Part shown: positions 34,987-47,785 of the stretch, one piece after another
How the letters are laid out: every line of letters starts with the position of its first letter
How positions within the stretch are numbered: the stretch's first letter is position 1
Assembly: GCF_016907435.1 (NCBI RefSeq)
Contig: NZ_JAFBBZ010000001.1
Span: 3,162,001 to 3,226,000 of the forward strand
DNA from: Nocardioides salarius
GTDB lineage: Bacteria > Actinomycetota > Actinomycetes > Propionibacteriales > Nocardioidaceae
Direction of reading: 5' to 3'
DNA length: 64,000 nucleotides
Translations under genes and position numbers: made by a program
Notes under the pieces: generated by a model
Databases searched by the model: none
The model's input: only the letters and a program-made list of their open reading frames with translations
What the model was told of the DNA's origin: nothing

Positions 34987-35832
34987 ATGACCGCACAGAA
35001 GCTGGACGGAAGCGCGACGCTGCGCGCGATCAAGGCCGAGCTCGCCGAGCGGGTGGCGGCGCTCAAGGAACGCGGCGTGGTGCCCGGGCTGGGCACGGTG
35101 CTGGTCGGCGACGACCCCGGGTCGCACTGGTACGTCGGGGCCAAGCACAAGGACTGCGCCGAGATCGGCATCGAGTCCATCCGCGTCGACCTCCCGGCGA
35201 GCGCCACGCAGGCCGAGGTCGAGGCCGAGATCGACCGGCTCAACGCCGACCCCGGCTGCACCGGGTTCCTGGTGCAGCAGCCGACCGGTCTCGACGAGTA
35301 CGCCCTGCTCTCGCGCGTCGACCCCGACAAGGACGTCGACGGCCTGCACCCGGTCAGCCTGGGCCGCCTCGCGCTCAACGTCGAGGGCTCGCTGCCCTGC
35401 ACCCCGGTGGGCTGCATCGAGCTCGTGCGCCGCCACGGCATCGAGATCGCCGGTGCCGAGGTCGTCGTGGTCGGTCGTGGGCTGACCGTGGGTCGCCCGC
35501 TGGGGCTGCTGCTGACCCGTCGCTCCGAGAACGCCACGGTCACGCTGTGCCACACCGGCACCCGAGACCTGGCCAAGCACGTGCGCGAGGCCGACATCGT
35601 CGTGGCCGCCGCGGGCGTGCCCGGCATCATCACCGCCGACATGGTCAAGCCGGGCGCGGCGGTGCTCGACGTGGGCGTCTCGCGCGTCGACGGCAAGATC
35701 GCGGGCGACGTGGCCGCCGACGTGTGGGACGTCGCGGGCTGGGTCTCGCCGAACCCCGGTGGGGTGGGGCCGATGACCCGCGCGATGCTGCTGTCCAACA
35801 TCGTGGGCATGGCCGAGAAGGCCACGGCCTGA
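34987..35832 (+). CDS. folD: Methylenetetrahydrofolate dehydrogenase/cyclohydrolase
   Basis: Predicted 281 residues. It interconverts 5,10-methylene-THF and 10-formyl-THF. The catalytic motif [14 protein letters not shown] carries the Tyr and Lys, [11 protein letters not shown] is the substrate loop, and [13 protein letters not shown] and [17 protein letters not shown] complete the folate and NADP sites. [13 protein letters not shown] is the conserved C-terminal signature. ATG at 34987 has AGGA 8 nt upstream and CAGGAT 7 nt upstream; an ATG at 34978 would add three residues. It provides 10-formyl-THF for purN and purH. Confidence 0.95.
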   Translation: MTAQKLDGSATLRAIKAELAERVAALKERGVVPGLGTVLVGDDPGSHWYVGAKHKDCAEIGIESIRVDLPASATQAEVEAEIDRLNADPGCTGFLVQQPTGLDEYALLSRVDPDKDVDGLHPVSLGRLALNVEGSLPCTPVGCIELVRRHGIEIAGAEVVVVGRGLTVGRPLGLLLTRRSENATVTLCHTGTRDLAKHVREADIVVAAAGVPGIITADMVKPGAAVLDVGVSRVDGKIAGDVAADVWDVAGWVSPNPGGVGPMTRAMLLSNIVGMAEKATA

Positions 35833-35834
35833 GC

Positions 35835-36233
35835 GTGGTCCTGGTGAACGATCCGGCGGCCGGCGCCGAACCCCCGGAGCCGCCGGTCGACCCCGACGAG
35901 GAGCACGTGCCCTCGGTCGACGAGATCGCCGACGAGATCGCCGAGGAGGAGGGGCGCCGCTACCCCTCGACCCTCGGCGGCCTGCTCTACCTGGGGGTGC
36001 TCGCCGCCGGCGCGGTCGGCATCGCCCTGGCCGTCCTCGGCGACTGGCGGGTCGGGGTCAGCGTGCTGGCCGGCGCGATGGTCGCGGCCGCGACCATGCG
36101 CCTGGTCCTGCCCGCCCGCGACGCCGGCATGCTCGCCGTACGCCACCGCCTGGTCGACGTCCTGCTCCTCGGCGGGGTCGGCGGCATCCTGCTCTTCCTC
36201 GCCCGCACCATCCCCAACCAGCCCGGCCTCTGA
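35835..36233 (+). CDS. DUF3017 membrane protein
   Basis: Predicted 132 residues starting GTG at 35835, 2 nt after the folD stop. An acidic N-terminus (about residues 1-40, PDEEHVPSVDEIADEIAEEEGRR) is followed by RYPSTLGGLLYLGVLAAGAVGIALAVLGDWRVGVSVLAGAMVAAATMRLVLP and a third helix LLLGGVGGILLFLARTI. The pattern, and the folD-DUF3017-mdh order seen across Actinobacteria, identify the DUF3017 family (unknown function). The first of the inverted-repeat arms around the DUF559 gene begins 4 nt after its stop codon. Confidence 0.88.
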   Translation: MVLVNDPAAGAEPPEPPVDPDEEHVPSVDEIADEIAEEEGRRYPSTLGGLLYLGVLAAGAVGIALAVLGDWRVGVSVLAGAMVAAATMRLVLPARDAGMLAVRHRLVDVLLLGGVGGILLFLARTIPNQPGL

Positions 36234-36236
36234 CCG

Positions 36237-36306
36237 CCGAGCGGTCACTTTCGCACCACCGACCAGTCACATTCGCACCGTCCACCGGTCAGCTCTGCAC
36301 CCGGGT
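36237..36306. repeat. Left inverted-repeat arm of the DUF559 cassette (three 22-bp units)
   Basis: Three imperfect 22-bp direct repeats (36241-36262, 36263-36284, 36285-36306) with cores GGTCACTTTCGCACC, AGTCACATTCGCACC and GGTCAGCTCTGCACC. The arm aligns without gaps to the reverse complement of 37331-37400, with 53 of 67 positions identical over 36237-36303. The stop codon of the DUF559 gene (36289-36291) lies inside the third unit. Confidence 0.88.
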
Positions 36307-37251
36307 GAAGCGCCGGGACCCCTCGCCGCGCGCGTGCCGGCGAGTGGTCGGCCCGACACGCTCGGCCACGGCGGCGCGGAGCTGACGGATCCACTGGTCG
36401 AGGCCGGGACCGCTCAGCTGGTCCTTGCGTACGACGACCACGATCCACCCCGCCCGTGCCAGTGCCTCGCGGCGCAGCCGGTCGCGCTCACGGTCCTCGG
36501 GACTCGAGTGGTGCCCCTCCCCGTCGTACTCGACGGCGATGCGCAGGCGGGGATAGGCCAGGTCGAGACGGAACTGGCCCTCGGGCAGCTGGACGACGAC
36601 CTGCGGCGTCGGGCTCGGCAGCTGGTGGTCCATCATCAGCCGGCGGACCCACGACTCGCCCGGTGACTCGAGCAGGCCGCAGGCGTCGGGCCCCAGCTCG
36701 CGCAGCTGGGTCACGCCCCGGCGCCCGGCGAAGCGCGCTGTGATGCCGCGCAGCTCCTCAGGGGTGACCCCGTGGGCCCGGGCGAACTGGTCGAGCACGG
36801 CGGCGGCACCCAGGCGCCCGCGCAAGCAGGCCAGGTCGGCTGCCGTGCGCAGCGGCGTGGTCACCGCGACGCCGACCAGCTCCATGACGTCGTCAGCGGT
36901 CAGCGTGCGCAACGCCCCGTGTGTGCCCGAGAGCCGGGTGCGGGTCCCGCTGCGGGCCACCACCTCGAGGTCCGGCGGCACGTCGAGCGCGCTGGGCTCC
37001 CAGTGGTCGACGCCGTGCAACCAGGCCGCGCTGCGGTCGCACACCACCATGGTGGGTGGCAGCACCAGCCCGGCCGCGGCGGTCCGGAGGTCGATGCTGT
37101 CGGGCACGCCGGCGTCGACGTACACGCCCCGCAGCACGCGTCGTACCCGGCCGTCGTCGACGGCGCGCTGCAGGCGGCGCCGGGTCCAGCCGAGCCCTTC
37201 GGCGCGCGCGAGGGTGGTGGGCTCGAGGAGGGTGGGAGGGCAGACGTCCAT
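36289..37251 (-). CDS. DUF559 (Vsr-like endonuclease fold) protein with N-terminal AbiEi-like winged helix
   Basis: Predicted 320 residues. Residues about 7-50 (LLEPTTLARAEGLGWTRRRLQRAVDDGRVRRVLRGVYV) resemble the AbiEi-type winged-helix start. The C-terminal 110 residues match DUF559: ESPGESWVRRLMM, FRLDLAYPRLRIAVEYDGEGHH (Asp about 230, EYDG-x-x-H about 241-247), the RERDRLRREALARAGWIVV helix-strand. This is the Vsr/PD-(D/E)XK nuclease fold. The whole gene sits between inverted arms 36237-36306 and 37331-37400, and its last codons lie in the left arm. Start ATG at 37251 (MDVCPPTLL) is preferred over TTG at 37311. No AbiEii-like toxin gene is adjacent. Nuclease activity is inference. Confidence 0.85.
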   Translation of the reverse strand: MDVCPPTLLEPTTLARAEGLGWTRRRLQRAVDDGRVRRVLRGVYVDAGVPDSIDLRTAAAGLVLPPTMVVCDRSAAWLHGVDHWEPSALDVPPDLEVVARSGTRTRLSGTHGALRTLTADDVMELVGVAVTTPLRTAADLACLRGRLGAAAVLDQFARAHGVTPEELRGITARFAGRRGVTQLRELGPDACGLLESPGESWVRRLMMDHQLPSPTPQVVVQLPEGQFRLDLAYPRLRIAVEYDGEGHHSSPEDRERDRLRREALARAGWIVVVVRKDQLSGPGLDQWIRQLRAAVAERVGPTTRRHARGEGSRRFTRVQS

Positions 37252-37288
37252 GGCGGCAGGCTGCCCCTTCGGCCGCGTCCGCGAACGA

Positions 37289-37327
37289 CGTCGCCCCCGG
37301 CCTGTGGACAACAGACCGGGGGCGACG
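37289..37327 (-). terminator. GC-rich hairpin downstream of mdh, inside the DUF559 cassette
   Basis: A perfect 12-bp stem CGTCGCCCCCGG/CCGGGGGCGACG with a 15-nt loop. It lies 77 nt past the mdh stop and 38 nt before the DUF559 ATG, so it can terminate mdh transcription. The stem shares CGTCGCCCCCGG with the betT terminator. Confidence 0.6.
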
Positions 37328-37330
37328 GAC

Positions 37331-37400
37331 GAGCGGGTGCAGAACTGACTGGTCAGTGGTGCGGGAGCGACCGCTCGGTGGTGCGAAAGTGACTGCTCGT
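37331..37400. repeat. Right inverted-repeat arm of the DUF559 cassette
   Basis: Reverse complement shows three 22-bp units with cores AGTCACTTTCGCACC, GGTCGCTCCCGCACC and AGTCAGTTCTGCACC, in the same order as the left arm. It ends 3 nt before the mdh stop codon (37404-37406). Confidence 0.88.
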
Positions 37401-37403
37401 GCG

Positions 37404-38390
<987 letters not shown>

Positions 38391-38498
38391 GCGGATCTCC
38401 TAGCAATGGTCTGGGTGCGTCCGACGCTAGCAGCGCAACCGGGGTGGGCGCCCCGCGGGACACCTCCGGGTGAGGCCGCGCGTGCTTGTCTGGACGAC

Positions 38499-39416
38499 AT
38501 GAGCCAGACCAGCACCAGCACCCCGACCGTCGTCGTCACCGGCGCCAACGGACTCGTCGGCGCCGCGACCTGCGCCGCCCTGGTCGAGCGCGGCGCCCAC
38601 GTGCGAGCCGTCGTACGACGCGCGGGCACGGCCCCGGGGCTGCCCGGCGTCGAGGAGCACGTCGGCGACTTCCACGACCCCGACGTGGCCACCAGCGTGG
38701 TCGCGGGGGCCGACGCGGTCGTCAGCACGGTGCACCCGATGGGCAGTGACCGCGAGACCCAGCACCGCATCGGCGTCGAGGGCACCCCGCTGCTGGCGCG
38801 CGCGGCCGCGGACGCCGGGGTCGACCGGTTCGTGCACGTCTCGACCGCCGCGGTCTACGACCGCTCGCCGGAGACCGGCGACGTCGACGAGTCGGCGGCG
38901 CTGGTCGGCGAGGACGGCGGCGACTACCCGGTCACCAAGCGCGACGCCGACGCCGCGCTGGGACGGGTCGAGGGCCTGACGCGGGTGCTGGTGCGCCCGC
39001 CGGCGATCCTGGGGCCGGGGGAGAGCTCGGTGTGGAACACGCTGCGGCCCGCCGCGATGCGCGACGACCCGGACAAGCGGCGGGCCAACCCCGACCAGTC
39101 CTTCGCCTGGGTGCACCTCGACGACCTCGCGGCGCTGCTCGCCGACGTGGCGACCGGTCGCATCGCGGCCTCCGACGACCCCGGGCAGGGCCCCGTCGCC
39201 GGTGGCTGCACCCCGGTGAACGTGGCGGGGGAGCCGGCCCGGCTGCGCGACTACCACGAGACCGTCACCGCGGCGCTGGGCGTGGCACCGCAGTGGCACG
39301 ACGAGCCGGTCTGGGCCGGAGGGGTCCGCGCCGAGCGGGCGCGCGCCTGGGGCTGGACCCCGCGCGTCGACCTCGCCTCCGCGCTCGACGAGCTGCGCCG
39401 CGGGCTGCAGCAGTAG
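38499..39416 (+). CDS. NAD(P)-dependent epimerase/short-chain extended reductase
   Basis: Predicted 305 residues. An atypical or extended SDR: cofactor motif VVVTGANGLVGAATCAALVERGAHVRAVVRR (GxxGxxG), VHVSTAAVYD and the YxxxK pair in DYPVTKRDADAAL. The later PPAILGPGESSVWNTLRPAAMRDD region is typical of NmrA/epimerase-like proteins. Start ATG at 38499; TTGTCT lies 7 nt upstream. It stands alone, divergent from mdh and convergent with the aquaporin gene. The substrate is unknown. Confidence 0.86.
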   Translation: MSQTSTSTPTVVVTGANGLVGAATCAALVERGAHVRAVVRRAGTAPGLPGVEEHVGDFHDPDVATSVVAGADAVVSTVHPMGSDRETQHRIGVEGTPLLARAAADAGVDRFVHVSTAAVYDRSPETGDVDESAALVGEDGGDYPVTKRDADAALGRVEGLTRVLVRPPAILGPGESSVWNTLRPAAMRDDPDKRRANPDQSFAWVHLDDLAALLADVATGRIAASDDPGQGPVAGGCTPVNVAGEPARLRDYHETVTAALGVAPQWHDEPVWAGGVRAERARAWGWTPRVDLASALDELRRGLQQ

Positions 39417-39420
39417 CGGG

Positions 39421-40350
39421 TCAGGGGCGGATCTGGGTGCGCCCGTCGTCGTCGCCGGCGCGACGCGCGGGCGGCGCCTGGTCGAGCGGGCGCCACTGGT
39501 GGGCCACCGGGTCCCACTGCCAGCCGTCCTGGATGATCGGCGCCTGCTGGCCCGCCTGACCGGCCTGGCCCGCCTCCGGCGCCGGCTCGACCGCCCGCGG
39601 CGCGCGCCGCGGCACGCCCGACCCGGCGACCGGCTCGGCGCCGTGCCCGAAGACCATCGGGTAGGCCAGCCCGGCCACCGCCGCCCCGAGCAGCGGGGCC
39701 AGCACGAAGAGCCACAGCTGGAGCACCGCGTCGGTCCCCGAGAGCAGGCCCGGGCCGATCGAGCGGGCCGGGTTGAGCGAGGCGCCGGTGGCCGGCAGCG
39801 CGACGAAGTAGCCGGCCGCCAGGCTCAGCCCGATCACCACCGGCGCGAGCGCGCGGTGCTCCTGGCGTGCGTCGGTGGCGGCCAGCACCACCCCGACCAC
39901 GACCGCGGTCAGCAGCATCTCGAGCGTGAAGGCCGCCCAGGCGGCGTACCCGCTGCCCTGGTCGCCGAACGAGTTCTGGGCCAGCCCGCTGCCGGCCTCG
40001 AAGCCCGCGAACCCCTGCGCCAGCCCCAGCAGCACCGCGGCGCCGGCGACGGCGCCGGCCAGCTGCGCACCGACGTACGCCGGCACCTCGCGCCAGGCGA
40101 GCCGCCCGCTCAGCGCCGTCGCCAGGGTGGTGGCCGGGTTGAAGTGGCCGCCGGAGACGCGCCCGAAGGCGTGGACCATCACCACCATCGCCAGCCCGAA
40201 GGCCAGGGCGATGGTGGTGGTCGTGCTGATCGCGCCCACCTCGCGGGCGTAGACGATCGAGCCGCAGCCGAGGAGCACCAGGACGAACGTCCCGATGGCC
40301 TCGGCCGCGGCCTTCTGTGCGGTGGTGGGGGTGGCGCCGAGCTCGCTCAT
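39421..40350 (-). CDS. Aquaporin (MIP family) with cytoplasmic C-terminal tail
   Basis: Predicted 309 residues. Six transmembrane helices and the two NPA half-helices, GGHFNPATT and GASLNPARS, are all present within about residues 18-240. The residue pattern around the second NPA (LNPARSIGP) is of the water-channel rather than the glycerol (NPARD) type. A hydrophilic tail of about 70 residues follows, Pro/Ala/Gln-rich, with the aromatic motif IIQDGWQWDPVAHQWRPLDQ, unusual for an aquaporin. TAGTCT lies exactly 7 nt before the ATG at 40350. Confidence 0.93.
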   Translation of the reverse strand: MSELGATPTTAQKAAAEAIGTFVLVLLGCGSIVYAREVGAISTTTTIALAFGLAMVVMVHAFGRVSGGHFNPATTLATALSGRLAWREVPAYVGAQLAGAVAGAAVLLGLAQGFAGFEAGSGLAQNSFGDQGSGYAAWAAFTLEMLLTAVVVGVVLAATDARQEHRALAPVVIGLSLAAGYFVALPATGASLNPARSIGPGLLSGTDAVLQLWLFVLAPLLGAAVAGLAYPMVFGHGAEPVAGSGVPRRAPRAVEPAPEAGQAGQAGQQAPIIQDGWQWDPVAHQWRPLDQAPPARRAGDDDGRTQIRP

Positions 40351-40357
40351 GGGCAGG

Positions 40358-40363
40358 AGACTA
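40358..40363 (-). promoter_or_regulatory. -10 box TAGTCT of the aquaporin gene, leaderless start
   Basis: On the minus strand TAGTCT ends 7 nt before the ATG at 40350. Confidence 0.5.
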
Positions 40364-40401
40364 GTGCCGCGGAGGTCGCCCCGAGGGGCGTTGCCGGGTG
40401 A

Positions 40402-42714
<2,313 letters not shown>

Positions 42715-42734
42715 GCCGACCCAGCACCACCCGC

Positions 42735-42768
42735 ACGAGCCCCGGACCGTCCACGGTCCGGGGCTCGT
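42735..42768 (+). terminator. Terminator of icd
   Basis: A 16-bp perfect inverted repeat (ACGAGCCCCGGACCGT at 42735-42750 and its inverse at 42753-42768) starts 20 nt after the icd stop codon. Confidence 0.88.
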
Positions 42769-42841
42769 CGTGGAATAGCGGTAAACCATAGCGGTGTTGG
42801 ACCATGGTGACCCGCCCTCCCACGTCTCGGAAGTCCCTCGC

Positions 42842-44044
42842 ATGACTGCTCTCGCCCAGGCCGCCCCGGCCGCCGAGCCGGTGACCCGCGCCCGCTTCGT
42901 GCTGGCCGTGGTGGCCCTGGCCACCGGTGGCTTCGCCATCGGCACCACCGAGTTCGTCACGATGGGCCTGCTGCCCCAGATCGCCGGCGGCATCGGGGTC
43001 ACCATCCCGCAGGCCGGCCACCTGATCTCCGCCTACGCCCTCGGCGTGGTCGTCGGGGCGCCGACCCTGGCGGCCCTGGGGGCGCGGCTGCCCCGGCGCG
43101 CCCTGCTGGTGTGGCTGATGGTCGCCTACGCGGTGCTCAACCTGCTCAGCGCGGCCGTCTCCCACTACGGCCTGCTGGCCTTCGTGCGCTTCCTCGACGG
43201 CCTGCCGCACGGCGCCTACTTCGGCGTCTCGGCACTGGTGGCCTCCGGCATGGTCAGCCCCGAGCGGCGCGGGCGCGCCCTGGCGCTGGTGATGATGGGC
43301 ATCCCGGTCGCCAACCTGGCGGGCGTCCCCGCCGCGACCCTGCTCGGCCAGGCCTACGGCTGGCGCGCGGCGTACGTCGCGGTCGGGCTGGTCTCGGTGC
43401 TCACCGTCGTGCTGATCCTGGCCTTCGTGCCCAGCACCCCCGGTGACGCGAGCGCCACCGGTCGGCGCGAGCTGGCCGCGCTGCGCCACCCCCAGCTCTG
43501 GTACGCCGTCGGGGCCGGCGCGATCGGCTTCGGCGGCCTCTTCGCCCTGGTCTCCTACATCGCGCCGATCACCACCGACGTCGGCGGCCTGCCCGAGTCG
43601 GCCGTCGCGGTCTTCCTGCTCGTCCTGGGCGTCGGCATGGTCGTGGGCAACGTGGTCGCCGGCCGGCTCGTCGACTGGTCGATCGAGAAGTCGCTGCGCG
43701 GTGCTGCCGTGGGCCTGGCGCTGGCGCTGATGCTCTACTTCGTGCTCGCCCCCACCGGGTGGTGGGCGGTGCTGGCCGGCTTCCTGGTCACCGTCATCGG
43801 CTCGGTGCTGGCGCTGGGCTTCATGGCCCGGCTGATGGACGCCGCCGAGCACGCGCAGACCCTGGGTGCGGCGATGAGCCACGCCAGCCTCAACATCGGC
43901 AACGCCCTCGGCGCCTGGCTCGGCGGCCTGGTGATCGCGGCCGGCTACGGCCTGCGCGCCCCGCTGGTCGTGGGCGCCGGGCTCGCGCTCGCCGGCCTGG
44001 TCGTGCTGGTCCTGGCGCGCCGCGCCCACCTGCTCGCCGACTAG
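42842..44044 (+). CDS. MFS (DHA1, AraJ/Cmx-like) efflux transporter
   Basis: Predicted 400 residues with twelve transmembrane helices. The N-terminal VVALATGGFAIGTTEFVTMGLLPQIAGGIGVTIPQAGHLISAYALGVVVGAPTLAALGARLPRR contains the DHA1 family signatures (helix 1 GTTEF and the loop 2-3 motif A). RFLDGLPHGAYFGVSALVA corresponds to motif B/C. Substrates of related proteins include chloramphenicol, arabinose and other small molecules, so the cargo is unknown. The ATG at 42842 is favoured over GTG-initiated longer frames. It is flanked upstream by the icd terminator and was probably expressed from its own promoter. Confidence 0.88.
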   Translation: MTALAQAAPAAEPVTRARFVLAVVALATGGFAIGTTEFVTMGLLPQIAGGIGVTIPQAGHLISAYALGVVVGAPTLAALGARLPRRALLVWLMVAYAVLNLLSAAVSHYGLLAFVRFLDGLPHGAYFGVSALVASGMVSPERRGRALALVMMGIPVANLAGVPAATLLGQAYGWRAAYVAVGLVSVLTVVLILAFVPSTPGDASATGRRELAALRHPQLWYAVGAGAIGFGGLFALVSYIAPITTDVGGLPESAVAVFLLVLGVGMVVGNVVAGRLVDWSIEKSLRGAAVGLALALMLYFVLAPTGWWAVLAGFLVTVIGSVLALGFMARLMDAAEHAQTLGAAMSHASLNIGNALGAWLGGLVIAAGYGLRAPLVVGAGLALAGLVVLVLARRAHLLAD

Positions 44045-45181
<1,137 letters not shown>

Positions 45182-45185
45182 CCGC

Positions 45186-45191
45186 TAGGGT
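45186..45191 (+). promoter_or_regulatory. -10 box TAGGGT, leaderless start of the RNA ligase-like gene
   Basis: TAGGGT begins 4 nt after the trpS stop codon and ends 7 nt before the GTG at 45199, deciding the start of the next gene. Confidence 0.55.
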
Positions 45192-45198
45192 CGCAGGC

Positions 45199-45729
45199 GT
45201 GGTCACGATCGGAGTCGCCGTCGCCATCCCCGAACCCTGGGGGAGCGAGCTGCAGGACTACCGCACCGCCATCGGTGACACCACCGCCACCCAGATCCCG
45301 ACCCACATCACGCTCGTCCCGCCGACCGAGGTCGACGCCGAGGCGGTGCCCGACGTCGAGCAGCACCTGGCGCAGGCCGCGGCCGTGGTCGACCCGTTCG
45401 TGGTCCGGCTGCGCGGCACCGGCACCTTCCGCCCGGTCTCGCCGGTGGTCTTCGTGGCCGTCGCCGAGGGCATCGCCGGCTGCGAGCAGCTGGCCGGCGC
45501 CGTACGCCGCGGCCCGCTCGACATCGAGCTCTCCTTCCCCTACCACCCGCACGTGACGGTGGCCCACGAGCTCGACGACCCGGTGCTCGACGAGGTCTTC
45601 GAGGACCTCGCCCGCTTCGAGTGCCGCTTCGACGTCGACGCCTTCCACCTCTACGTCCACGACCACCACCACGGCTGGCAGCCGACACGTGAGTTCCCGC
45701 TCGCCGAGAGCCCCCACGGGCAGGAGTGA
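45199..45729 (+). CDS. 2'-5' RNA ligase/2H phosphoesterase family protein
   Basis: Predicted 176 residues with the two HxT motifs of the 2H phosphoesterase superfamily: THITLVPPTE (first) and HPHVTVAHEL (second), spaced about 80 residues apart. These enzymes act on cyclic phosphate or 2'-5' linked RNA ends; the physiological substrate is unknown. Start GTG at 45199 is supported by the TAGGGT box 7 nt upstream; a GTG at 45178 overlapping trpS would add seven residues. The YihY gene follows after 3 nt, so the two probably form an operon. Confidence 0.85.
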   Translation: MVTIGVAVAIPEPWGSELQDYRTAIGDTTATQIPTHITLVPPTEVDAEAVPDVEQHLAQAAAVVDPFVVRLRGTGTFRPVSPVVFVAVAEGIAGCEQLAGAVRRGPLDIELSFPYHPHVTVAHELDDPVLDEVFEDLARFECRFDVDAFHLYVHDHHHGWQPTREFPLAESPHGQE

Positions 45730-45732
45730 GCC

Positions 45733-46758
45733 GTGACCTCCCTCAAGGAGCGGGCCAGCGACGTCCGTGAGCAACGCCCGCTCGTCGACCACCTGGTGCG
45801 GATGCAGGCGCACTACGGCGAGGCCCGGGCCAGCCAGCACGCCGGCGCGATCACCTACTTCGCGTTCCTGTCGTTCTTCCCGATCCTCGCGCTGTCCTTC
45901 TTCGTCGTCGGCGTGGTCTCCGAGGTCTGGCCCGATGCCAACCAGACGCTCGTGGAGGCGATCCAGTCCCTCTTCCCGGGCATCATCGGCACCGCGGAGG
46001 GCCAGCTCGAGCTCGCGGACTTCCGCACCTTCACCGGCCTCGCCGGTGTGGCCGGCTTCCTGGGTGTCCTCTACTCGGGCCTGGGCTGGATCTCGGCCTT
46101 GCGCCTGGCGCTCTTCGCGGTCTTCGAGCCGCCCGAGCAGGCGATCCCCAACTTCGTGATGGGCAAGCTGCGCGACCTGCTGACCCTGGCCGTGATCGGG
46201 CTGACGCTGCTGGTGGCGGTCGCGGTGACGGGGCTGGTCGCCTCGTTCTCCGAGGAGATCCTCGGCTGGGTCGGGCTCGGCGAGGAGCTGGCCTGGCTCG
46301 TCGTGCTGATCACCGTGGTGCTGGGCCTGATGGCCAACGCGCTGCTGTTCTTCACCATGTTCCGGCTGCTGGGGCAGCCGCGGGCCCCGCGGATCTCGCT
46401 CGTCAGGGCCTCGCTGCTCGGCGCCGTGCTCTTCGAGGTGCTCAAGCAGCTCTCGAGCAAGCTGATCGCCGCCACGCAGGGCCAGCCCGCCTTCCAGGCC
46501 TTCGGCATCGCGCTGGTGCTGGTGGTGTGGATCAACTACTTCAGCCGGGTGGTGCTCTACGCCGCGGCCTTCGCGCACACCTCGCCCGAGGCCCGCGCGC
46601 TGCGTCCAGACGACGAGCCCGCCCCCGTGCAGGGTCCGGCGCTGCCCAGCGGCCCGGACGCGATGGCCGTGCTGGTCGCGAGCACGGCCCCGGCGCATCC
46701 GCATCGAGGTCCTCGGCGGGGGCTGCTGCGGCGTCCTCGCGGTCGCGGGAGGGGCTGA
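45733..46758 (+). CDS. YihY/virulence factor BrkB family membrane protein
   Basis: Predicted 341 residues with six transmembrane helices. The family core is visible: QHAGAITYFAFLSFFPILALSFF, GVLYSGLGWISALRLALFAVF and LFEVLKQLSSKLIAATQGQPAFQAFGIALVLVVWINYFSRVVLYAAAFA. Earlier annotations call this ribonuclease BN, but that activity belongs to another protein; the role of the family is unknown. The C-terminal 50 residues are Pro/Arg-rich and cytoplasmic. Start GTG at 45733 has CAGGAG upstream. A small SCO4848-like gene follows after 2 nt. Confidence 0.9.
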   Translation: MTSLKERASDVREQRPLVDHLVRMQAHYGEARASQHAGAITYFAFLSFFPILALSFFVVGVVSEVWPDANQTLVEAIQSLFPGIIGTAEGQLELADFRTFTGLAGVAGFLGVLYSGLGWISALRLALFAVFEPPEQAIPNFVMGKLRDLLTLAVIGLTLLVAVAVTGLVASFSEEILGWVGLGEELAWLVVLITVVLGLMANALLFFTMFRLLGQPRAPRISLVRASLLGAVLFEVLKQLSSKLIAATQGQPAFQAFGIALVLVVWINYFSRVVLYAAAFAHTSPEARALRPDDEPAPVQGPALPSGPDAMAVLVASTAPAHPHRGPRRGLLRRPRGRGRG

Positions 46759-46760
46759 GC

Positions 46761-47036
46761 GTGCGGTTCGAGCGCAAGCACGGCTGGTTCCTGCTGGCCG
46801 TCGCGGGCTGGGGCTACTACAGCTGGGCCATGTTCGCGCGGAACCTGTGGAACGCGTGGTCGGCGGGGGAGGAGCGCCCAGGCGGCTACTGGGTGGCCCA
46901 CACCGGCCTGATCGTGGTCAACGTGGCGCTCGCCGTCGTCTTCACCGTGTGGGGCCTGCGGGTGCTGCGCGCGGTCCGCGACGCCGAACGCCCCGCCTCC
47001 CCGGCCGAGGCCGGGCAGACGGGGCGTCAGGAGTAG
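46761..47036 (+). CDS. SCO4848-like small membrane protein
   Basis: Predicted 91 residues, GTG start 2 nt after the YihY stop. Two hydrophobic segments (WFLLAVAGWGYYSWAMFARNLW and WVAHTGLIVVNVALAVVFTVWGLRVL) and the pattern HGWFLLAxxxWxxxxWxxFxxNLW match the actinobacterial SCO4848 family that commonly adjoins YihY genes. Function unknown. It ends 9 bp from the convergent sdhB stop codon, with no terminator in between. Confidence 0.78.
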   Translation: MRFERKHGWFLLAVAGWGYYSWAMFARNLWNAWSAGEERPGGYWVAHTGLIVVNVALAVVFTVWGLRVLRAVRDAERPASPAEAGQTGRQE

Positions 47037-47045
47037 CGCTGCTGC

Positions 47046-47785
47046 TCAGTACCCCGCGCGCAGGGCGTCGCGCAGGTCCTTGTTGAGCTGCGAGATCACG
47101 TCGAGCGGGATCTCCTTGGGGCAGGCGGCGGTGCACTCGCCGATGTTGGTGCAGCCGCCGAAGCCCTCGGCGTCGTGCTGGGCGACCATGCTGGCCACCC
47201 GGCCCATCCGCTCGGGCTGGCCCTGCGGGAGCTCGCCGAGGTGGGTGATCTTCGCACCCAGGAACAGCGAGGCCGAGCCGTTGGGACAGGCCGCGACGCA
47301 GGCGCCGCAGCCGATGCAGGTGGCGACGTTGAAGGCGCGCATGGCCTTGTCACGCGGGGCCGGCACCGAGTTGGCCTCGGGGGCCGAGCCGGTGTTGACC
47401 GAGATGTAGCCGCCGGACTGGATGATCCGGTCGAAGGCCGAGCGGTCGACGATCAGGTCCTTGACGACCGGGAACGCACCCGCGCGCCACGGCTCGATCG
47501 TGATCGTCTGGCCGTCGGAGAACGAGCGCATGTGCAGCTGGCAGGTCGTGGTGACCTCCGGGCCGTGCGCCTGGCCGTTGATCATCAGGTCACAGGACCC
47601 GCAGATGCCCTCGCGGCAGTCGTGGTCGAAGGCGACCGGCTCCTCGCCGCGCTCGTTGAGCTGCTCGTTGAGCGTGTCGAGCATCTCCAGGAACGACATG
47701 TCCTCCGAGATGCCCTCGACGGCGTACGACTGCATCGAGCCGGACGACTGGGCGTCCTTCTGACGCCAGATCTTGAGAGTGAGGT

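Noticed and set aside
36289..37251. AbiE-type toxin-antitoxin system
   Set aside because: Only the AbiEi-like winged-helix N-terminus is present, fused to a DUF559 domain; no AbiEii nucleotidyltransferase gene lies next to either copy.
37252..37311. Longer DUF559 start (TTG at 37311)
   Set aside because: The added 20 residues are basic and partly encoded by the terminator-like hairpin; the ATG at 37251 gives the normal domain start.
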